Positions 9,560 to 19,384 of a stretch of DNA of 64,000 nucleotides are shown here, piece by piece. Source of the stretch: Actinomycetes bacterium (GTDB lineage Bacteria; Actinomycetota; Acidimicrobiia; Acidimicrobiales; RAAP-2); NCBI GenBank assembly GCA_021793515.1, contig JAJYSP010000007.1:23038-87037 (forward strand). Reading direction: 5' to 3'. Below the pieces are notes generated by a model. That model had not been told where the DNA came from and did not search any database. It saw nothing but the letters and a program-made list of their open reading frames with translations. Positions within the stretch are counted from its first letter, which is position 1; the number at the start of each line of letters is the position of its first letter. Made by a program: the position numbers and the translations under genes.

Positions 9560-12304
9560 TCAGAACAACCGAACTTCGCCAGACGGGAGCGGACTTGTGA
9601 CGGCGAGCCGGACGAGTTCGGGCCAAGCTGTGACGAGCATGTTGTAGTAGCCCGCCTCATCTGACCATCGCTTCTTGTCACAGATTCCGTAGAGCAAGTA
9701 GGCGAGTTGGCGAGCCCGATCGCCTACACCTGTCCCCAGGCGCGCGAGTAGTGCCGCGGCCTCCGTTTCAGAGGAGTCGAGCGCACGGATGAGGTACTGG
9801 GTCGCCTCCCACACTGTAAACCGTCGGTCGGTTGCCGGGTCCCAGTCCGTAGGCAGATCAACTCGCTCAACGAGTCGAACGTCGCCATCTCGGCTAACCA
9901 CGACACCTGCCTCAGCAACACCGTCAACGGTGGTGTTCTTGGCACGCGCCAAGAGGTCTGCGTCGCCGAACTTACCTGGGTTATGACCGAACTGTTCGAA
10001 CCAGGTGAGCGCGAAGCGAGTGTCGGGGTCGAACTCTGATTCTTCGCCACCTAAGACCTCTGAGAGAGCATCATTGATGAGCCCTAGCGCGGAGCGAATC
10101 GTCATCGTCGAACCGTCCGCCTCGACGATGCGCGCATATCGGGAGTAGATCGATATACCTGGACCCATTGCCGACTGCGCAAGGTCAACCGGCGCGATGT
10201 TCTCCTGTTGGAGGATGTGCACTGCGGGCCCCAGTTCCTTCTTCAGGGCAGATATGAATTCACCTCGCGACGCCATAGGGGCGCTTACTTCGCGAGGCCG
10301 GCAGGCGAGAACGATTGAAGATGCCAGCGCATTGGCACCTGACGCAATCATACGATTGGCAAGTTCGGTACGAATGGGCCAAGTTGCAGTGATCGTGTAT
10401 CCAGCTTCAAGCAGCCCATGAAGAAACGTCTCCCAACCGGTCGAGGTAATGCCGTCGGCCGTCGACTCGGTCGCTTTGAACGCGTAAAAGACTGTGGCTG
10501 GAAAGCGAGGATCAGCGTTAGCGGCGGCTTCTCGAAACACTGCCTCCATGCCATGCTCGAAGTGGTCGGTTGCTGCCTGTTTCGAGCCAGCCCGATAGGG
10601 GTCAGCGATGAGTTCTTCCTCTTTCGGCGTCAGCAACGTCGCGCACTCGTCTGGCCAGATATCGCGGAGGTTACGGCGGAGCCATACGTAGAAGAAGTCA
10701 GAGAGGTCGGCGTACCCAATGTTGTCGTAGTAAGGAGGATCTGTCGAGATCAGGCAAGTTCCAACCTCCTTGATCCTTGCGCGCGCATCGCGTTGGGCAG
10801 TTTCGCCTTGACCCGCGGTGGGAAGGGTGGGTATCGCTCGGCACTCTGTGCGCAGCATCGATTCCCAACTTCCCATCCTCGCTGAAAACGGATTGACTTC
10901 GGCGTAGTCCCAAGTCATCGGTATGGCTTGACGCGCGAACGTCTCCCGGATCTGTTCATTCGGCGCATGCCAAGAGCAAATCGAAGACCAATAGTCCGCA
11001 CAGCGGTCTACGACAAACGCAAGGTAAGTGGTTACCGCTTCTGCATACGCCCTGGATCCAGACCCGCCATCCCGAAGTTGCAAGCCATCGTCGATGAGAC
11101 CTCCACGAGTTGCATCTTGTTCGATGACTTCTCGCACGTCCGTCAGCAATTCTGAGAACGTTGTGAGTGCCACAAGTTGGCGAGACGTGAATAGATCCTG
11201 CCAATTCACCATGCCGTAGTTGGGTGTCTTAAAGTCACGTGGGTTGTCAGGAATACGGCCAAGATCGACAGTTGGGGTATCGATCGCACTGAGTTCGCTT
11301 GAGTGAGGCGACAAATACGCTCGACCGTTTGGACCTTCCGCAACTACAGCGATCAGCGTGCTGCCAAGCCCGAATTCGCGCCCTTGCTTTCGAATATAAG
11401 GAAGGGGCATTGCGGATCCAGTCGCGATGCAAGTTGCTCCTTGTCGGCCCACGTTCCCCTCGGGGGCTTTGCCACCTTTCCGCACCTCGTACGTGATCGA
11501 CTTGGACTCCATGTTCACTACGGGCTCAATCCACACGATTGGTTTGCCCGGCTTCTTCGAGAGTACCCATGACCGTACAAGCGGCACTTGTTCTGGCCAC
11601 GAAGGGTCAGGCGACTTGACTGTGCGTGCCCAAATCCATGCGATTGGAATCGCGGGCGTTCCATCATCGAAGCTCACTGCTGGGTAGAGGTGCCCGATAC
11701 GACGTTGAGCCTCATCAAGCATCCACTTGCCGTAGCTTTCGACATCTGACGCTAGGCCGCGCGTGCCGTCCCATATCCCTTGGCTGTGCTGCGCGCCAGG
11801 TGCGACGGGCGGACTACCAGCAAACCGACTGGGGATCTCGAGCATGGCTCGTTGGATTAGGACAGCGACAGGGTTGAGGTCTCCTGTGTAAGTCGGGAGT
11901 CCCAGACGAATCGCCTCTAGAGGGATGGCACCACCGCCGCCGAACGGATCAAGAACCTTGGGCAGATCACCATCGCAAGAACGTTTGATTTCGGCACTGG
12001 CCTCGGCGATGATCCGAGGGTCGTTAGAGGCTTCCCAGGGCACCAGTCGTTCGAGGATGTCGAAGAGACGCTTGCGTTCCACGAGCTGGTCTTCTTCAGT
12101 GGTGAACAACTCGGGATGAGCCGATGGGTCGTCGACGAGTGAGGCCCACAGAACGGCTCGGGCGGCGGCCAGAGGTCGGCGAGCCCACCACCTGTGCAGG
12201 TTTTGAGGGTGACCCGCCGCACCCATGGTTTTCTGCTTTACACACTCCGCATTGATCGCGGCCAACGGGAGCGCTACCTCAATCAGTTTCTTCTTGTAGG
12301 TCAC
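9560..12304 (-). CDS. DUF1156 domain DNA methyltransferase (Hma-like methylase)
   Basis: The 914-residue protein begins with the conserved DUF1156 block (residues 5-50, including HPQNLHRWWARRPLAAARA). The S-adenosylmethionine-binding motif I is VLDPFGGGGAIPLEA at 118-130, and the catalytic motif IV is TDPPYYDN at 521-528, so it is an amino-group (N6-adenine or N4-cytosine) methyltransferase with circularly ordered motifs separated by a large insert. It overlaps the upstream helicase by four bases and lies 49 bases before the ATPase gene, so the three are probably co-translated. In related systems such enzymes mark host DNA; that role here is inferred. Confidence 0.88.
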   Translation of the reverse strand: MTYKKKLIEVALPLAAINAECVKQKTMGAAGHPQNLHRWWARRPLAAARAVLWASLVDDPSAHPELFTTEEDQLVERKRLFDILERLVPWEASNDPRIIAEASAEIKRSCDGDLPKVLDPFGGGGAIPLEAIRLGLPTYTGDLNPVAVLIQRAMLEIPSRFAGSPPVAPGAQHSQGIWDGTRGLASDVESYGKWMLDEAQRRIGHLYPAVSFDDGTPAIPIAWIWARTVKSPDPSWPEQVPLVRSWVLSKKPGKPIVWIEPVVNMESKSITYEVRKGGKAPEGNVGRQGATCIATGSAMPLPYIRKQGREFGLGSTLIAVVAEGPNGRAYLSPHSSELSAIDTPTVDLGRIPDNPRDFKTPNYGMVNWQDLFTSRQLVALTTFSELLTDVREVIEQDATRGGLIDDGLQLRDGGSGSRAYAEAVTTYLAFVVDRCADYWSSICSWHAPNEQIRETFARQAIPMTWDYAEVNPFSARMGSWESMLRTECRAIPTLPTAGQGETAQRDARARIKEVGTCLISTDPPYYDNIGYADLSDFFYVWLRRNLRDIWPDECATLLTPKEEELIADPYRAGSKQAATDHFEHGMEAVFREAAANADPRFPATVFYAFKATESTADGITSTGWETFLHGLLEAGYTITATWPIRTELANRMIASGANALASSIVLACRPREVSAPMASRGEFISALKKELGPAVHILQQENIAPVDLAQSAMGPGISIYSRYARIVEADGSTMTIRSALGLINDALSEVLGGEESEFDPDTRFALTWFEQFGHNPGKFGDADLLARAKNTTVDGVAEAGVVVSRDGDVRLVERVDLPTDWDPATDRRFTVWEATQYLIRALDSSETEAAALLARLGTGVGDRARQLAYLLYGICDKKRWSDEAGYYNMLVTAWPELVRLAVTSPLPSGEVRLF

Positions 12305-15300
12305 TGTGGCTCCAATGCGTGGGGTGCGAGTCCTGCGACGCTCAATGGGACGTACGTCTGAGCGAAGTGTAAGTCGTAACCATCGAACGGTCGGACGAAG
12401 TAGGAGACCGAGGGCACTTCACCAGCTTCATTGGGAACCAAGACGATTGCTAGACGAAAGCGCTCGGGATTCTGCTGAGCTTGACGAACTTGGCGTGCGT
12501 GGACATTGACCTCTTTGGTCCCGGGTCGGTGTCCCTTCACCTCGACCTGGTAGACCATTCCAGTCATTGGGTCTTCCGAGAGGATGTCGAAGCCGGGGTT
12601 ATTGTGCGCTTGCTCGACAGGGACTCGTCCGATGGCGCGTTCCGCCGACATGACCGCGGCGACGGCGCGGCGGTCGGTCTCCTTCGCGACTTCTGGGTCA
12701 ACCGCGTCTCGGAGCGATTTGTTGAGCAGTCGGTCGACGAAGCCCTGAGGAAGTATCAGCGCCGCCGCGACCACCCGCGGCGCCTGGTTAACCAGATCAG
12801 CTTCTGCATCGAGTTCACGGAACCGCTTGGCCTTGCGAACCTCTAGGTCGTCTGCACGCTGACGAGCGCGCCCGGAGTTGAGCTGAGGCTTCTTGCCTTG
12901 GAGTTCCTGCTGCTTGAGCTCGGCAGCGCGGCGGTCCCAGTATCGAATCTCACTGTTGAGGCGCTCCTCGACCGCACGACGGGTCTTGTCGACGCGGGCG
13001 GCGGTGACGCCCGCGATCTCACGGAAGTGGGGGGTGGCGAGGTTGGCCGTAGCCCAGTCCCGAGCAATCTCATCGATCCCTCGGCTGGTCCAATTGATAT
13101 CGAAATCCACGACTCGCTCGACGATGTCTGCGGTGAGCGGCTCATAGTTCAAGTAGGGCTCAGCCCCTGGATCTGACACGTTGCCATCAGGGTCTACCTC
13201 GACGAACTGGAAGCGCGTCGAGACGACCTTGCGCTTGCCTCCCGTCATTCGCCCATCGCTCACTGAGTGTTCGAGGTAGATGAGGACTCGCGGGATGGTT
13301 GAGGCATCTGTGGCGTCAACCAATGTCGATCCGCTCGTGAGCGTGGCACCGTATCGCTCGAGCACGGTCTCGATGACGGCTTTGACGAGGGGGTTTCCCG
13401 GCGCGAGCAACTCGGCGCGGACGCCGCCTTCGCGGTCGTCGAGAGTGATCCGGTCCTTGTCGAAGGTCACACGTTCGTACGCGCTCTGGAGCGGTGCGCC
13501 GACGGTCGCTTCGTGCTCCTTGCTGCGGATAACTGCGGGCACTCTCGTGATCTCGAAGCGGCCGCGCTCCCTCGGCGTGATGCGACCACCGAGGTCGGTC
13601 AGCGCGGCGGTGAAGAACGCCTCGACGAAGCCAGGCTGAAGCTTGCGGGCCTGAGCGAGCTCCATTTGGTGGCGGATGGCTTCGTTGTTCGAAAGTTCGG
13701 AGCCAACGGTGGACAGGGCGCGCTCCTCAAGGACCGAAATCAGTCGAGCACCGATGTCCGCGTTGATGACCTCGTCAACGCGTGCGCGAACTTCTGGTCG
13801 CTCCCCGTAGCGGATCGCTTCTATCAGGAGGTCCTGGAGCGACCGGTTAATCTGGGCGTCGCCGAGCACGTCGTAGATCTGGTCACCGTAGACCTTGCGT
13901 TGTTGGTCGATCTTCTCGAAGAGTCGTTGAAAGACCATGCCCTCTCTCGTACCCTCGGCAATAAGGTTCCAGAGGTGGCAGACCTCTCCCTGACCAATGC
14001 GATGGATCCGGCCGAAGCGCTGCTCGATCCGGTTGGGGTTCCAGGGCAGGTCGTAGTTGACCATCAGATTGGCCCGCTGCAGGTTCACGCCTTCACCCGC
14101 CGCGTCAGTCGCGACCAAGATCTGGACGCTGGGGTTGTGGCGAAACTCGGCTTGGATACGGCGCCGTTCATCCCGATGGACACCGCCGTGAATCGCGACG
14201 ACGGCCTCGGGGCGCCCCAGCAGCGTTCTGATCCTCTCGACGAGGTAGTTGAGAGTGTCCTTGTGCTCGGTGAACACGATCAACTTGCGTGGCGGGTTCC
14301 CGCCACGCAACTCGTCGGACTGAAGGATCGAGCGCAACTCCACCCACTTACGGTCCTCGCCTGACGCGCGTACCTTCGCTGCCGAGGCCTCAAGACCTTG
14401 GAGATCAGCGATCTCGGCTCGGAGCTCCACTATCGACCCGGCGGTCATTGCCCCCTCGATTGCCTCGTCCTCCAGGCGCTCGAACTCGTCGTCGTCGAAG
14501 TCATCGGTGTCAAACCCGTCAGGGTCGCTCAGCCGTCGATCGAGTTCAGGGCCGGTCGGCATCGCCCGCTCGGCGGTCTCGAGCTGTGCGGCGAGCCGCT
14601 CGCGGCGGCGGCGCAGTGACTGGAGGATCGCCTCAGGTGACGATGCCAAACGACGCTGAAGGGCAGCGAGCGCGAAGCCGACCGCTAAGCCCCGTCGCCG
14701 GTCGCCGTGTTCTTCCATGGCCTGAGCCCGCCCCATGCCCTCGCGCACGTAGGTCGTCACTTCGTCATAGAGCTCTTGTTCGGCGTCGCTGAGAGGGTAG
14801 GTGACCGTTGTCGCCCGCCGCTCGGGGAAGAGCCGCTTGCCCTCGAACGTGAGCAGGTTCTCTTTGGCGTAGCGGCGCATCACGCCCTTGCAGTCCGGTA
14901 CCTGCTGGGAGTGTCGGAGCTTGCCGGCGAACTGGTCCGGATCGAGCAGCGACATGAACAGCAAGAAGTCGTCGTTGCTCCCGTTGTGCGGGGTCGCCGT
15001 CAGGAGCAAGAGGTTGCGGGTCCGATCTCGAACGAGCTCGCCTAATACGTATCGCTGGGTCTTCTTGACCTCGTCTCCGTAGAGATGGGCGGACATCTTG
15101 TGCGCCTCGTCGACGACGATCAGGTCCCAGTCGGACACGTTGAGCTTCGCCTTCAACTCCTCGCTCCTCGAGAGTTGATCGAGGCGGGCGATGAGCAGGT
15201 TCCGTTCGAGGAACGGGTTACCCGAACGGGAATCCTCAACCATGTCACGACTCAGGATGTCGAAGCGGAGGTCGAACTTGTCGTAGAGCTCCTCCTGCCA

Positions 15301-15792
15301 CTGCTCGACGAGGCTCCCGGGAGCAATGATGAGACATCGGGCCAGGTCACCGCGCAGGAGCAGTTCACGGATGTAGAGCCCCGACATTACGGTCTTGCCG
15401 GCGCCGGGGTCATCAGCGAGCAGGAAGTGGAGTGGCTGCTGCGGGAGGAGCCGGTCGTAGACGGCCTCGATCTGGTGAGGCAGCGGCCGGATGGTCGACG
15501 CCTCGACGGCGGCGAACGGATCGAAGACGTGAGCGAACTCGATCCGCCGAGCTTCAGACGCGAGACGGAAGGCCGCACCATCCGCGTCGAAGGTCCATCG
15601 GCTACCCGTGACTTCTGTGACATCGTCCAAATCGTCGTCAGTCACGAGCCGGTCGGCGATGGTCCCATCGTCGGACCGGTAGACGACGTTGGCGATGCCA
15701 TCGCCGTGGGCTTCGGCCGCGATCAGGACGACGTCGGAGCCGGCCAAGAGGTTGCGAAGCCGTAGTCCCGCCTGGAGATCAGCGATCCTCAT
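12301..15792 (-). CDS. SNF2-type helicase with C-terminal DUF3883-like domain (Hma-like helicase)
   Basis: I start this gene at the ATG at 15790-15792 (MRIADLQAGLRLRNLL...), giving 1163 residues; the longer open frame upstream has atypical composition and no family resemblance. Walker A is DPGAGKT at 128-134, followed by VVDEAHK, the TATPHNGS motif and the C-terminal helicase motifs NYDLPWNPNRIEQRFGRIHR. The last 110 residues contain GFDI...YQVEVKGH, matching DUF3883, a predicted PD-(D/E)XK-like domain. It is the first gene of the three-gene operon. Translocation along foreign DNA is the inferred role, with the DUF3883 domain a candidate nuclease or DNA-binding module. Confidence 0.88.
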   Translation of the reverse strand: MRIADLQAGLRLRNLLAGSDVVLIAAEAHGDGIANVVYRSDDGTIADRLVTDDDLDDVTEVTGSRWTFDADGAAFRLASEARRIEFAHVFDPFAAVEASTIRPLPHQIEAVYDRLLPQQPLHFLLADDPGAGKTVMSGLYIRELLLRGDLARCLIIAPGSLVEQWQEELYDKFDLRFDILSRDMVEDSRSGNPFLERNLLIARLDQLSRSEELKAKLNVSDWDLIVVDEAHKMSAHLYGDEVKKTQRYVLGELVRDRTRNLLLLTATPHNGSNDDFLLFMSLLDPDQFAGKLRHSQQVPDCKGVMRRYAKENLLTFEGKRLFPERRATTVTYPLSDAEQELYDEVTTYVREGMGRAQAMEEHGDRRRGLAVGFALAALQRRLASSPEAILQSLRRRRERLAAQLETAERAMPTGPELDRRLSDPDGFDTDDFDDDEFERLEDEAIEGAMTAGSIVELRAEIADLQGLEASAAKVRASGEDRKWVELRSILQSDELRGGNPPRKLIVFTEHKDTLNYLVERIRTLLGRPEAVVAIHGGVHRDERRRIQAEFRHNPSVQILVATDAAGEGVNLQRANLMVNYDLPWNPNRIEQRFGRIHRIGQGEVCHLWNLIAEGTREGMVFQRLFEKIDQQRKVYGDQIYDVLGDAQINRSLQDLLIEAIRYGERPEVRARVDEVINADIGARLISVLEERALSTVGSELSNNEAIRHQMELAQARKLQPGFVEAFFTAALTDLGGRITPRERGRFEITRVPAVIRSKEHEATVGAPLQSAYERVTFDKDRITLDDREGGVRAELLAPGNPLVKAVIETVLERYGATLTSGSTLVDATDASTIPRVLIYLEHSVSDGRMTGGKRKVVSTRFQFVEVDPDGNVSDPGAEPYLNYEPLTADIVERVVDFDINWTSRGIDEIARDWATANLATPHFREIAGVTAARVDKTRRAVEERLNSEIRYWDRRAAELKQQELQGKKPQLNSGRARQRADDLEVRKAKRFRELDAEADLVNQAPRVVAAALILPQGFVDRLLNKSLRDAVDPEVAKETDRRAVAAVMSAERAIGRVPVEQAHNNPGFDILSEDPMTGMVYQVEVKGHRPGTKEVNVHARQVRQAQQNPERFRLAIVLVPNEAGEVPSVSYFVRPFDGYDLHFAQTYVPLSVAGLAPHALEPQ

Positions 15793-16031
15793 GAACTTCG
15801 ACGATTTGCCTGGTAACCGGCATCTAAAGAATGGCGGCAATGAGAAGTGATCACTTGTTGATAGTACGACGTAGTCGTGACACGAACACGCTGGCTTGGA
15901 CTTGCATGAGGCAATTGGCCCGGTCTCAAACGGACCCCTCGGTCTGAAAACCCTGTGGCGGCAATGCCGATCTCGCACGGTTACCCGGACCACCGGACAA
16001 TAATCGTGAGAACGTAAACGTCGTGTCGATG

Positions 16032-16544
16032 TCAGCGACGCGTTGCGCCGGATGACCCGACGTACGGAGAACCATGCTGGCCACCGTCATCATCGACCAG
16101 GGGCTCGGCAAGTCCCTTTCCCTTTTCAACGTGCACACCGTCTTCAAACTCGTGGCCACCACCGAGCCATTCTCCAGTGGCCAAGTACAGCTCGTAGAAG
16201 AGAAGCCATTCGTGCGTCCAAGGAATGATCGTGTCCTCGATGAGCATCGAGCCATCCCATTCGCCTGGTAGATGAAGACAGAGTGTGTCCGCGTTAAAGA
16301 CGTGCTTCATCTGCTTGCCAGGAGGCGGTTCCAGTTTCGGCTCCAGCACTCGCACCTTGGGACTCCTCCGCCCGTCCCATGTGATGCGTATCCTGTAGCG
16401 GCGTGATTGTGGCCCCGGTGTCACCCACGCGTCCCACGTCAAGGTGTTCTGTTTCAACACGACTTTGACGTCTGGGTAGGTAGCCCTCAGACGCATGGCC
16501 TGACGAACCAGCTCTGGAATCCCGCTACGGTTGCTTGCGGCCAT
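16032..16544 (-). CDS. cap2: E2-like ubiquitin-conjugating-type protein of a short type II CBASS
   Basis: From the ATG at 16544 the protein has 170 residues. It has an E2-like core with the catalytic cysteine in ADTLCLHLPGEW (C89) and a downstream tryptophan-rich helix (TIIPWTHEWLLFYELYL). In short type II CBASS a stand-alone E2, without E1 or JAB domains, conjugates or primes the CD-NTase. It follows the CD-NTase gene on the same strand and overlaps its end by 20 bases. A longer start at 16613 is possible but its extra residues are Arg-rich and would overlap the CD-NTase gene further. The symbol is used by analogy. Confidence 0.78.
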   Translation of the reverse strand: MAASNRSGIPELVRQAMRLRATYPDVKVVLKQNTLTWDAWVTPGPQSRRYRIRITWDGRRSPKVRVLEPKLEPPPGKQMKHVFNADTLCLHLPGEWDGSMLIEDTIIPWTHEWLLFYELYLATGEWLGGGHEFEDGVHVEKGKGLAEPLVDDDGGQHGSPYVGSSGATRR

Positions 16545-17685
16545 AGAACTTGTGTTGTGGAACTGTCGCGGCGCCCGCCGCCGCGGCGCCAAGCCCCCCC
16601 GCTCCCGCGGCAAAAGTCAGTTTGCCGGCGTCCCTTGACTCTCGGATCTCGATGCCCATCCCGCGCGCCGCTGAGGCGACCACCGACTCGCCAAAGCTCT
16701 TGGCGAGTCGGGCACCTACGCGATCCATTCCCTCTTCTGCACCCGCTTCATCGATGTCACGCCGCACTTGCTGCATCCAGTCGTCGAACGCTGCCCGTCG
16801 CTCAGGGTATTCGTTCCACTTATCCGCAAAATTCTCTTTCGACACGGGGCTCTGGACCACATAGAGTCCGTTCACCTGATTGACGTGACTGGGCATGCCG
16901 CGCACGCAACTCGCCACGGCCTCGGCCAGTTCTTCCTCACCGGCAAAGGCGTACGCCGCCAGCGTCGTCACGAGAATCGACGGCGGACGCAGATCGCTGT
17001 CCTTGTTATCGAAGTACTGATCACGATGCAGTTTGAGCACCTGCACGACGCGTTGCAACGTCGTCTTGACTTCCCAGTCCGGAATCTCGTCAACGGACTT
17101 GCTCATCTTGAATGCCATCGCCTCCTTGATGGCCCGCCGTTGCTTCGCCGTGCACTCATTGAACCATGTGGCATACGCCTTTGGGTCGCTCGGCTGCCAG
17201 AGGCGCAAATTCTCATCGGTGATCTCGATCGCGGTGTCCGAGCGTGCATCCACATCTGGGATTGCTGGGAGCACGTCGATGTGTAATCCACCGTGACCAC
17301 TGTTGTCGGGGTAGTCCACTACCCAGCAGCGCCGGCTTGGGCTAACGTCAATCGGCTTTGTGTTAGCGCGTTCAACGTAAGCTTTCAGGGCCTGGCCGAC
17401 TTCGTCCTTGAGCTTCTGTTGTGTCGTGGACTGCTTGGCGACGTTGCGCAGGCACACCATGTCGAGATCGAACCCGGCGTCCCCAATGGGACGCACGACC
17501 GTACCGATCGCCATCGAGCCCTGCGGATACACATCCCAGCCGTCGGCCTGCATGCCCGCCAGGTAATTCCCGATCTCCTTGTACTCGGACTCGGCCAAGG
17601 CGCGAAGTTCTGGCGGTAGGTCGGAGAGCGACGCGATGTTCGTGAGCAGCGTATCGATGCTGAAGATGGGCGACGATGTAGTCAT
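16525..17685 (-). CDS. CBASS cyclic oligonucleotide synthase (CD-NTase)
   Basis: The 386-residue protein has the nucleotidyltransferase signature GSMAIGT at 56-62 followed by DLD at 73-75 and a third acidic residue in LHIDVLP (D137), the three-carboxylate layout of cGAS/DncV-like enzymes. On phage infection such enzymes make a cyclic di- or trinucleotide that activates a linked effector. Its neighbours, a patatin phospholipase and an E2 protein, define a short type II CBASS operon. The start ATG overlaps the capV stop by four bases. The C-terminal tail is Gly/Ala-rich and ends HKFYGRKQP; it is where E2-mediated modification would be expected. The clade and the signal nucleotide cannot be assigned by eye. 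Confidence 0.88.
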   Translation of the reverse strand: MTTSSPIFSIDTLLTNIASLSDLPPELRALAESEYKEIGNYLAGMQADGWDVYPQGSMAIGTVVRPIGDAGFDLDMVCLRNVAKQSTTQQKLKDEVGQALKAYVERANTKPIDVSPSRRCWVVDYPDNSGHGGLHIDVLPAIPDVDARSDTAIEITDENLRLWQPSDPKAYATWFNECTAKQRRAIKEAMAFKMSKSVDEIPDWEVKTTLQRVVQVLKLHRDQYFDNKDSDLRPPSILVTTLAAYAFAGEEELAEAVASCVRGMPSHVNQVNGLYVVQSPVSKENFADKWNEYPERRAAFDDWMQQVRRDIDEAGAEEGMDRVGARLAKSFGESVVASAARGMGIEIRESRDAGKLTFAAGAGGLGAAAAGAATVPQHKFYGRKQP

Positions 17686-18782
17686 GGGTCTACCTTCCGG
17701 GTTGTCTTGGCGATCGCCGTATACGGCGGCGCCCTGTGATCGAGGAACTTCCTCACAATCTCGGGTACCTGCTCTCGGGTCACTCCCGCGGCATGCCCGG
17801 TGAAGTCCTCTGGTATGACCCGGTCAAGACGGCCGAGCCTCGGCGGTACCGTGGGGTCGAGCCGATGCCAGTTGTCGGCGGGCAGTAACAACGCGAGGGT
17901 GTTGACCGCCGCCACTGCTTGGGCTCGAAGCAGAACATCGGTCACGTGAGGACCCCATGCGACGAGACCTCCATGGTCGAGTCGTGTCGGCCGGTCTCGC
18001 ACCGTCGAGGTGGTGCCGACGCTCAGAATCCGGAGGTCCCTGAAATCGATACCGAAGCCATTCACCGCCTCGTTGATCGCGGTTGGCACTGGGGTGTTGG
18101 CCCACACGCCCCCATCCACGAGCCGCAGTCCGTCGAACTTGTGAGGGGCGAAGTAGGTCGGGGCTGCCGTCGTCGCCAGCGCCACATCGACGGCCGTTGT
18201 GCGGCCATCACGAACCAGACGCTCGAGGTGCGGAGTGCGGAACAGATGAACCTTGTCGCGAAGCAGGTCGTAGGACGGGATGCACAGGCGCTTATCACTG
18301 TCCTCGAGGAGCTTGTCCTCGAATACCTTGGTCAGAGCATTACGCAGCCGCGTTGAACTGTACTTCGGCCGCACTAGTTGGAGTCCAAGCCGCAATCGTG
18401 GATGGTCGAAGATATTCGCACCGTCGTTCAGGTAGAACTCAACGATCTCCGCCGGCGTCAAGCCAAGACCGAGCCCGAGCGCGATGATCCCGCCGGTTGA
18501 AGTTCCTACGATCAGGTCGAAGTGGTCAACCAAACGGATCTGTAGATCCTCTTCAAGGAACGCCAACGCAGCCGCGGTGAACATCCCGCGATAACCTCCT
18601 CCATCCAAGGCAAGCACTTGGAACCGCCTGGTACTCCCTGACTGTGTCTGATTCTGCGCTCCGTTGCTGCTTTGGTCGTCCGTGACTCGTACCCCTCGAT
18701 CTGGTCCCAGAAATCCGTCGTATGTAATTACACCAATGTTACTAGTCCATTTCCGCGATCGCCACGGCCGTTCGGCACCCAA
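17682..18782 (-). CDS. capV: CapV patatin-like phospholipase, CBASS effector
   Basis: This patatin-fold protein has the oxyanion-hole motif LALDGGGYRGMF (residues 58-69), the nucleophile elbow GTSTGG with S95, and the catalytic Asp in VDGGVWANTP, so the Ser-Asp dyad is intact. In CBASS the cyclic nucleotide made by the adjacent CD-NTase activates CapV to degrade membrane phospholipids and kill the infected cell. The start is uncertain: the frame opens with a TTG at 18782 and the first 50 residues are poorly conserved in character, with no good internal start codon before the patatin domain. It overlaps the CD-NTase start by four bases. Confidence 0.87.
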   Translation of the reverse strand: MGAERPWRSRKWTSNIGVITYDGFLGPDRGVRVTDDQSSNGAQNQTQSGSTRRFQVLALDGGGYRGMFTAAALAFLEEDLQIRLVDHFDLIVGTSTGGIIALGLGLGLTPAEIVEFYLNDGANIFDHPRLRLGLQLVRPKYSSTRLRNALTKVFEDKLLEDSDKRLCIPSYDLLRDKVHLFRTPHLERLVRDGRTTAVDVALATTAAPTYFAPHKFDGLRLVDGGVWANTPVPTAINEAVNGFGIDFRDLRILSVGTTSTVRDRPTRLDHGGLVAWGPHVTDVLLRAQAVAAVNTLALLLPADNWHRLDPTVPPRLGRLDRVIPEDFTGHAAGVTREQVPEIVRKFLDHRAPPYTAIAKTTRKVDP

Positions 18783-19384
18783 CTTCTGGCGCCGCTCACC
18801 CTGTCGATCGGGTCCAAGCGCGACACAATCGGCGTGTTGCGTGACGTCGCGGGCGGGCTACACCGAAGCGGTGAACTTAGCGAAGAATTCGACCTGCTCG
18901 GTCAGCCTTGCTCAGTAATTCCCTCGGTTGTTCACCCAGCTGCCGGAGATCGTTCCACTTCGCACCACCACCTTCACCACGGCAGTACGTAAGACGCGTG
19001 TGCACGAAACCGAGATGCGCGTCACCGTGGCGAGCGTTGAACGTCAGATCGACTCGCGAGAGGACTCATCGTTGAACTCGTACCCGTGGAGTGCAGAAAC
19101 CGAACCGTACGTAGTCAGCTGGCGCCGGGGCCGCTGCACTCCCGGAACGACTTCAGACCCGATGGTCGGCGATCCTCGGACTGGCACGTCTGCCCCATCG
19201 GAACCCATCCTTCTTCAGAACTCCTGCAGCTACACCCGCCGCCGGCCTCTGCGTCGCCCATCGTCAACCCTCTTATCGCTCACCGTCGTAGCCAACGCAA
19301 AAGGAGGTTCGCCTACGTAGTCCGCGCCGTTCTCCATTGAACGGATACGCCGCCATACACGATCAACAACTAGAGGAGCTATCA
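18783..19384. other. Gene-poor spacer between the CBASS operon and three small plus-strand ORFs
   Basis: About 600 bases lie between the divergent capV and the first small ORF. The open frames here (for example plus 18928-19320) have Arg/Ser/Thr-rich, low-complexity translations without recognisable domains and no convincing start sites. The stretch should hold the divergent promoters for both units. I see no hairpin, repeat or RNA gene that I can defend. Confidence 0.5.

Noticed and set aside
15793-15993. N-terminal extension of the helicase gene to 15993
   Set aside because: The extra 67 residues are Cys/Arg/His-rich and unlike the family, while MRIADLQAGL at 15792 matches the expected start.
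18928-19320. 130-residue plus-strand frame upstream of the three small ORFs
   Set aside because: Low-complexity Thr/Ser/Arg composition, no Shine-Dalgarno and no domain.
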